From: Ficedula albicollis
Taxonomy: Eukaryota > Chordata > Aves > Passeriformes > Muscicapidae
DNA length: 64,000 bases
Reading direction: 5' to 3'
Assembly: GCF_000247815.1 (NCBI RefSeq)
Contig: NC_021678.1
Coordinates: forward strand, 8,018,874 to 8,082,873
In this document: one piece after another, positions 59,019-64,000 of the stretch
Layout of the letters: each line of letters starts with the position of its first letter
Numbering within the stretch: position 1 is the first letter of the stretch
Notes under the pieces: generated by a model
Told to the model about the DNA's origin: nothing
The model's database searches: none
What the model saw: the letters and a program-made list of their open reading frames with translations, nothing else
Made by a program: the position numbers and the translations under genes

Positions 59019-62000
59019 ATCACATGCATGTTTTCAGGATATCTCCCTGGAACATTACATCTAAATATTTTATTTTTCAATTAAATGTACCATTTAAAAA
59101 ATAATTTTACTGCATTTTCTGAAGAGAAATACAGTCTAATTCAACAGAACAGGTTCAATAGGAAAGTCAATCTTAAGTGACCTTTGGATAATTCAAACTA
59201 AGTATGCTCCTGAGCAGCAGCAGCAGCAGCAGTCAGACACTCCTTCTGCCTTCAAACAGAATCCACAGCGTCATTTTGTTCAGAATAGACATAAATAGTA
59301 TCAAGTAGAAACTGTTTTCTTTTTTTTTCCTTCAGCTGTACGCCTAAACACCAATACTATGCTCACATATTTGGAGGCAGTGTTGTTAGCTGAAGGCATG
59401 CCCTGTAGAAATTAAACACAGCCCAAGATCTGTGAAATATGGATTCCTCCTGCCAGAAGCTAATTTTCATGTAACAAGTCAAAATCTTCTTGGAAAGAAC
59501 TTATTTCACTGAAAATGCCTATGGCTAGATGTCTTACATGATTTATTTCTATGACTTCAGTTTTGTCCTAAAGCCTCACAAATCAAATCAACAAATAAAA
59601 TGTGATGGAAGAGATCTGTATAGTTTTATTTCTGTTTTGTTGCATTCAACTGATAAACAGGGAACTAGAAAAGAACAAGACATTCAGTGAATACTCAGCA
59701 ACTATCACAATTGATGAAAATTATTCCACAGTCACTAAATCTTGAAAGCTGAGACCCAGGAGTGCAAAGACTTGAGGTACACCTTTTATCCAGATGACCT
59801 GGAGGATGGAGGAGGAGAATGTATGAATAATTTCCAGCTTTCTAATGACACTCCTGAGCGCTAAAATATCTCAGATTGAACACTCTCCTCCTGTGATGGC
59901 AGTTTGGAGTGACAGAGGAGTGTCTGCACATCAAGTGTCTGCAGCAACACAGGCAGATAAATACCTGTAGCCATGGTATCTTTTGAATTTGAATTTAGAT
60001 GCTTGCACTAAAATATTTCCAGATGTTTCTCAGCCTTTGCTACTGCCAAACCAAATGGACAGATCTTTCCTTTGACAAAAATCAACACGGTTCAACAGAC
60101 TTCAAAGATCAGTATAAGTGTGTATAGCATCTATTGTGTCTCAAACGAGTAAAGACAGCTTACTGTTTAAACCTTCTTCTCTTGTCCTAGGCATATGATC
60201 AAGATTTTTGCCAAAATGGCTTGCAAAATCTACAGGTGATGATGAAATAGTCCTTAAAAATGGGAAATGTAACACATTCAAGTTATTACTTCATCTCTGG
60301 TGGACTGACACATCAATTTTTTTCTCCTACATATGCACCTTTCAAAAATCTGATTTCATGTAAGGGCTTTAGACTTCTTGAATACTTTAAATTTCATATT
60401 CTGCACTACCTAAAGAGTTCCAAAAAATACCAGACACAAGACAGTGTAAATCCATGAATATATTCTTTTTTTTTTCAAAAGGAGCAAAGATTCTTCTTCT
60501 ATGCAGCAGAGGTAAGTGCAAAGACAAGGAGTATATTTTGCTTCAGAACAGTACTCCAGAGTACAAACTTTTCAGCCTCTAAAAAGCAAACTATAAAGAT
60601 AAAAATCATAAATGGAACATAAGGAAAACCATTTCCAGAAGGGGATTTTCCTGTGCATCCTTGTGCTTTGGAATACTTCATTTGTTAAGAATTGTGCCAA
60701 TTTTATCTTCCACTTCCTGTAGACATACTTTTGTTTATAGGAATGATGTATTTACAGATATGTATATCAATTTGTGACAGGTGACCTGTCAAGATCAGTG
60801 CCTCAGAAACTAATTTCCAGCACGGTTACACACCATGAGTACTTTTGTTAAGGCCATTAGAGTTTCATTCTTTGTAGAAATATGTACAAATTTCCTACCA
60901 GAAGTCTGGAGCCAAAGGTTAAAGCACAGCCATCAGCTGATAGGAGATAAAGGGCTTTAAGATCTGATTACGAGAAACAAGTGCTTGCAGAATCAGCACT
61001 TGCAGGATGTGTTAAAAAAAAAAAAAATCAATGGCCTCTAGAACATGTATTTAATGGCAGTCTGGGTGGGATTTTTTGATTCTTAAGTTACCTGGTTATG
61101 TGAGTTCAAGTTTTGGAATCAGCTACTTTATGAGAGATTTTCAATTTAAAACTTCCTAGCTTTTCTTTCTGAAACAGCCCAGTTGCTGGGAATCCTCTAG
61201 TTCTAGCCATACAGCAGAAGCTAAACTATCCAGTAAAGACTCTCCAGAGGAAGCAAATGTGGAATTCAGACAAAATGGTAATTTTGGAAAATTCTGACTC
61301 AAAACATGCTTCCAATTTTAGTCAATATTTACTGCATTTTCAACTAGAACTGCAAGGAAAGGTTTGGAGAGAGAAAATGACAATTTTAACATTGTTTTCA
61401 CCCTCCACAAGCAAGGCAGGATGAAACAAAGACACTTATTCAAAACACAAGCAAAACAAATGTCTGTTACAGACCCAACCAAATGGAGATGCAAATTATC
61501 CCAAACTACTAGTAAATTCAGTTGAAAACAGACATTAGCAAATAAAGTGTTCAATGTTTCTATCACAGTACTGAATGTGATTATCTACACTACTTCAGTT
61601 TATGATGCAATAGTTACTGTACAAATAATGTATGTCACTGCCATCTAACACAATTTTAAGTATGACACTATGCTAAACACAATGTACTTTTTATGAAAAA
61701 CATGATTCACATAAGAAATAAAAAAGATAATTCTCAGCAGATGCATATTAATGTTTGAAATGGTTACAATCTATCCAGAGTATATATCTTCTATTTTACC
61801 AAAACCCAAAAACTTTGACTTTGTTGGAGCTAAGGTTACACTATCCAAAGAAAGTAAACTTGGGAAACATTTACTTGAAATCTGAAAAAAATCTGAGAGA
61901 CAGGAAAGTGAAAAGAGTGCAAGGCAGTCAGTTCTCACACCACGAGCCAGAGACACTCATATCAACTGGAGCACATTTTCTGTGAATACAAAAGTTGTTC

Positions 62001-64000
62001 TGCCCATGGAGTTAAAGGAATTAATCTATGCCTCTCACAGTCTAAAAATGCTTTTAGATCAAAGTTAGACTCAAACAGATTTCATTTCAATGACAACTTG
62101 TTTCTTAACCTTGAAGTCAACAGAGTTTATGTCAAGTATGATGGCCTTGTACCATGTATGTGTAATTTACACATTGGTGTTTCATTCCCTTTGTAAACCT
62201 TGCAATACAGCTAAAAGCAGATTTTAATAGAACCAGACAATAAAAAAACATAAACAAGAAAAATAATGTTTTCAGAAGACAAATATGAAATAAAGGAGTG
62301 GGCCATTAAATAAACTGAGTACATTAGACACTTTTCTGTTACAGTTCTAAGGAATAAAAGGAATTTCATTTAAATCCTAAAACAAATTTAAGTCCACTTA
62401 AAACATTTAAGTCCACAATTCCTCTTCAAATTAAGTATAACAGTAATCTACAGAATTTTCTGCCATTTAAAACAAGGTAGTAGTAGGACTCACAGTTTGA
62501 ATTAGTTGTAGCAGTAGTAGTAGTTAAAAACTTTCATATTCATGTAATCCACAATAATATAAAACAGCATTCAGAAAATGTAAAGGTATCAAATCTTTTA
62601 CTTCCAAGCAAATCAAAACACTTATACAATTTATTTCCATCAGAGCTACATAATTATTATGAATATTCTAACATTTCTACTCTAAAACAAGCTTATAGTC
62701 AATATAGGGATAAGATACTGTGTAAGGTCACCAGATGAACTAATTTAAGATCCATTCTGTGATCCAGCATAACTCAACCCTATTTGCAAAGAAATAACAG
62801 CAAGTCATCTGCATCCAGACATTCTAGTCTGATATTGTGCATTTATTTGTATTAAAAAACATATCTTGCTTCCAAACATTTGCAGTGTGGCTGGAATACC
62901 TGTGCACCCACAGCCACAGAGAACTCCAGAACACATTTAAACTATGAAGCAGGGGACTGAGAACCAAGTCCCAAACAGTACATAAGCTCCCAGTCTTTGG
63001 GTGAAAATTTTATGCCATCCTGCTCAATGCTCAAGAGGCTCAGTTTGCCATTAAGGTGCACCATAAGGATTGCATCTACTTGACAGAAGGTCAGAGAATG
63101 GCAGGGAGACCACGGAAAGCTGCACAAAGTTAGAAAATGGATACAGAGGTAAAGGCTGCCTCCCCCGGGGTTGCTTTGCTGCTTCTACAGGGGGACCCTG
63201 GTCTTGTGTCCAGGACAGCAAAGGACATACATGTGGCTGTTGATGCTTTAATGGGTCTTTAAGAATGCAAGACCTTCAGGGAGAAGAATTCCATTTATTC
63301 CAATTTCAGTGCAGGTTTTTTTTTGGAAATTGATGGTGCTATATCGATGATAAAATTTCTGCAGAGAATCACAGGAAAATGAGCATGAGGCAGTATGACC
63401 TAAAAATTACCAAGTCATTCTGGAAAAACTTGACTGCTTTTTCAATAGTACTGCAGAATTAATAGGTAGCTGAAATGAAGAGGACAATATGCTTGCATCA
63501 GTCTTATGAACCTTCAACTAGGGCAATTTGTTTCCTAAAAAAAGACAATATCACATGATTTACAGATTAGCTTCTACAAAACAATGAAGAATGATGTATC
63601 AAGATGAGAAGAAAAGTTCTGAATAGGTCAGAGCAAGTCAATATTAAGATCTTGACTTTATAGCTTTTTTACTGTTTTGGAACAGGAAATAGGAAATTAC
63701 TAATATTAAAATGTCTGAAACGCAAAGATATCTCCAAACTGCGGAGTGCTGAAAATATATCAATCTAGTACAGTGAGAAAAATAAATTAGAATGGTAAGA
63801 ACTCCGACATGAAACAATAATATGCATTTCGCATAAGTAGAAGTGAACACTTGTGCAACAGAAAAATGGGAAATAGGCATACTTCAACTGAAGAAACAAA
63901 CACAGAAATTAATGAAAAAGTTGTGCAGGGTGACAATGAGATGCAAATGATGATGAGCTTGTAAAACAGTACTGCTGCACAAGTACCAGTGTGGTTCTGG

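Overview
The window is vertebrate nuclear DNA, most likely from a bird. The evidence is a CR1-type LINE fragment near 22 kb, the scarcity of other recognisable transposons, and a large intron-rich gene whose protein is very close to mammalian GluD1. The species cannot be named from this sequence alone.

Only one gene can be supported: the 3' half of GRID1 (ionotropic glutamate receptor delta-1) on the minus strand. Eight coding exons were placed by matching the reading frame, intron phase and GT/AG splice sites. In transcript order they are 57478-57377, 55769-55572, 53577-53253, 51476-51338, 32579-32384, 24851-24685, 23374-23134 and 5847-5419. Together they give 1797 coding nucleotides, or 598 residues plus a stop, with no frameshift or internal stop. 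They run from the end of the amino-terminal domain, through ligand-binding half S1, M1, pore loop M2, M3, ligand-binding half S2 and M4, to the complete cytoplasmic tail ending in the PDZ ligand Thr-Ser-Ile. The signal peptide and most of the amino-terminal domain lie beyond the right edge. The coding part ends at 5419. The interval 1-5418 is 3' UTR of unknown length plus downstream flank.

The remaining ~97% is intron or flank. Its most notable property is a set of about twenty local, mostly head-to-tail duplications, often with units of 56-63 bp and copies differing by only one to three bases. Two of them (near 32.1 kb and 57.0 kb) share a long-short-long three-copy layout. One at 57.7-59.0 kb carries a 611-base pure G run at its junction. 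Other notable repeats are a ~79-unit pure ATG tract at 50.3 kb and a 20-unit CGCAT/CGCGT array that starts 21 bases upstream of the splice acceptor of the pore exon, inside a CpG-island-like block around that exon.

No second protein-coding gene, tRNA, rRNA, CRISPR array or intact mobile element was found. Long open frames elsewhere are chance or repeat-derived. The poly-G junction, and possibly some duplications, may be assembly artefacts and need read-level checking.
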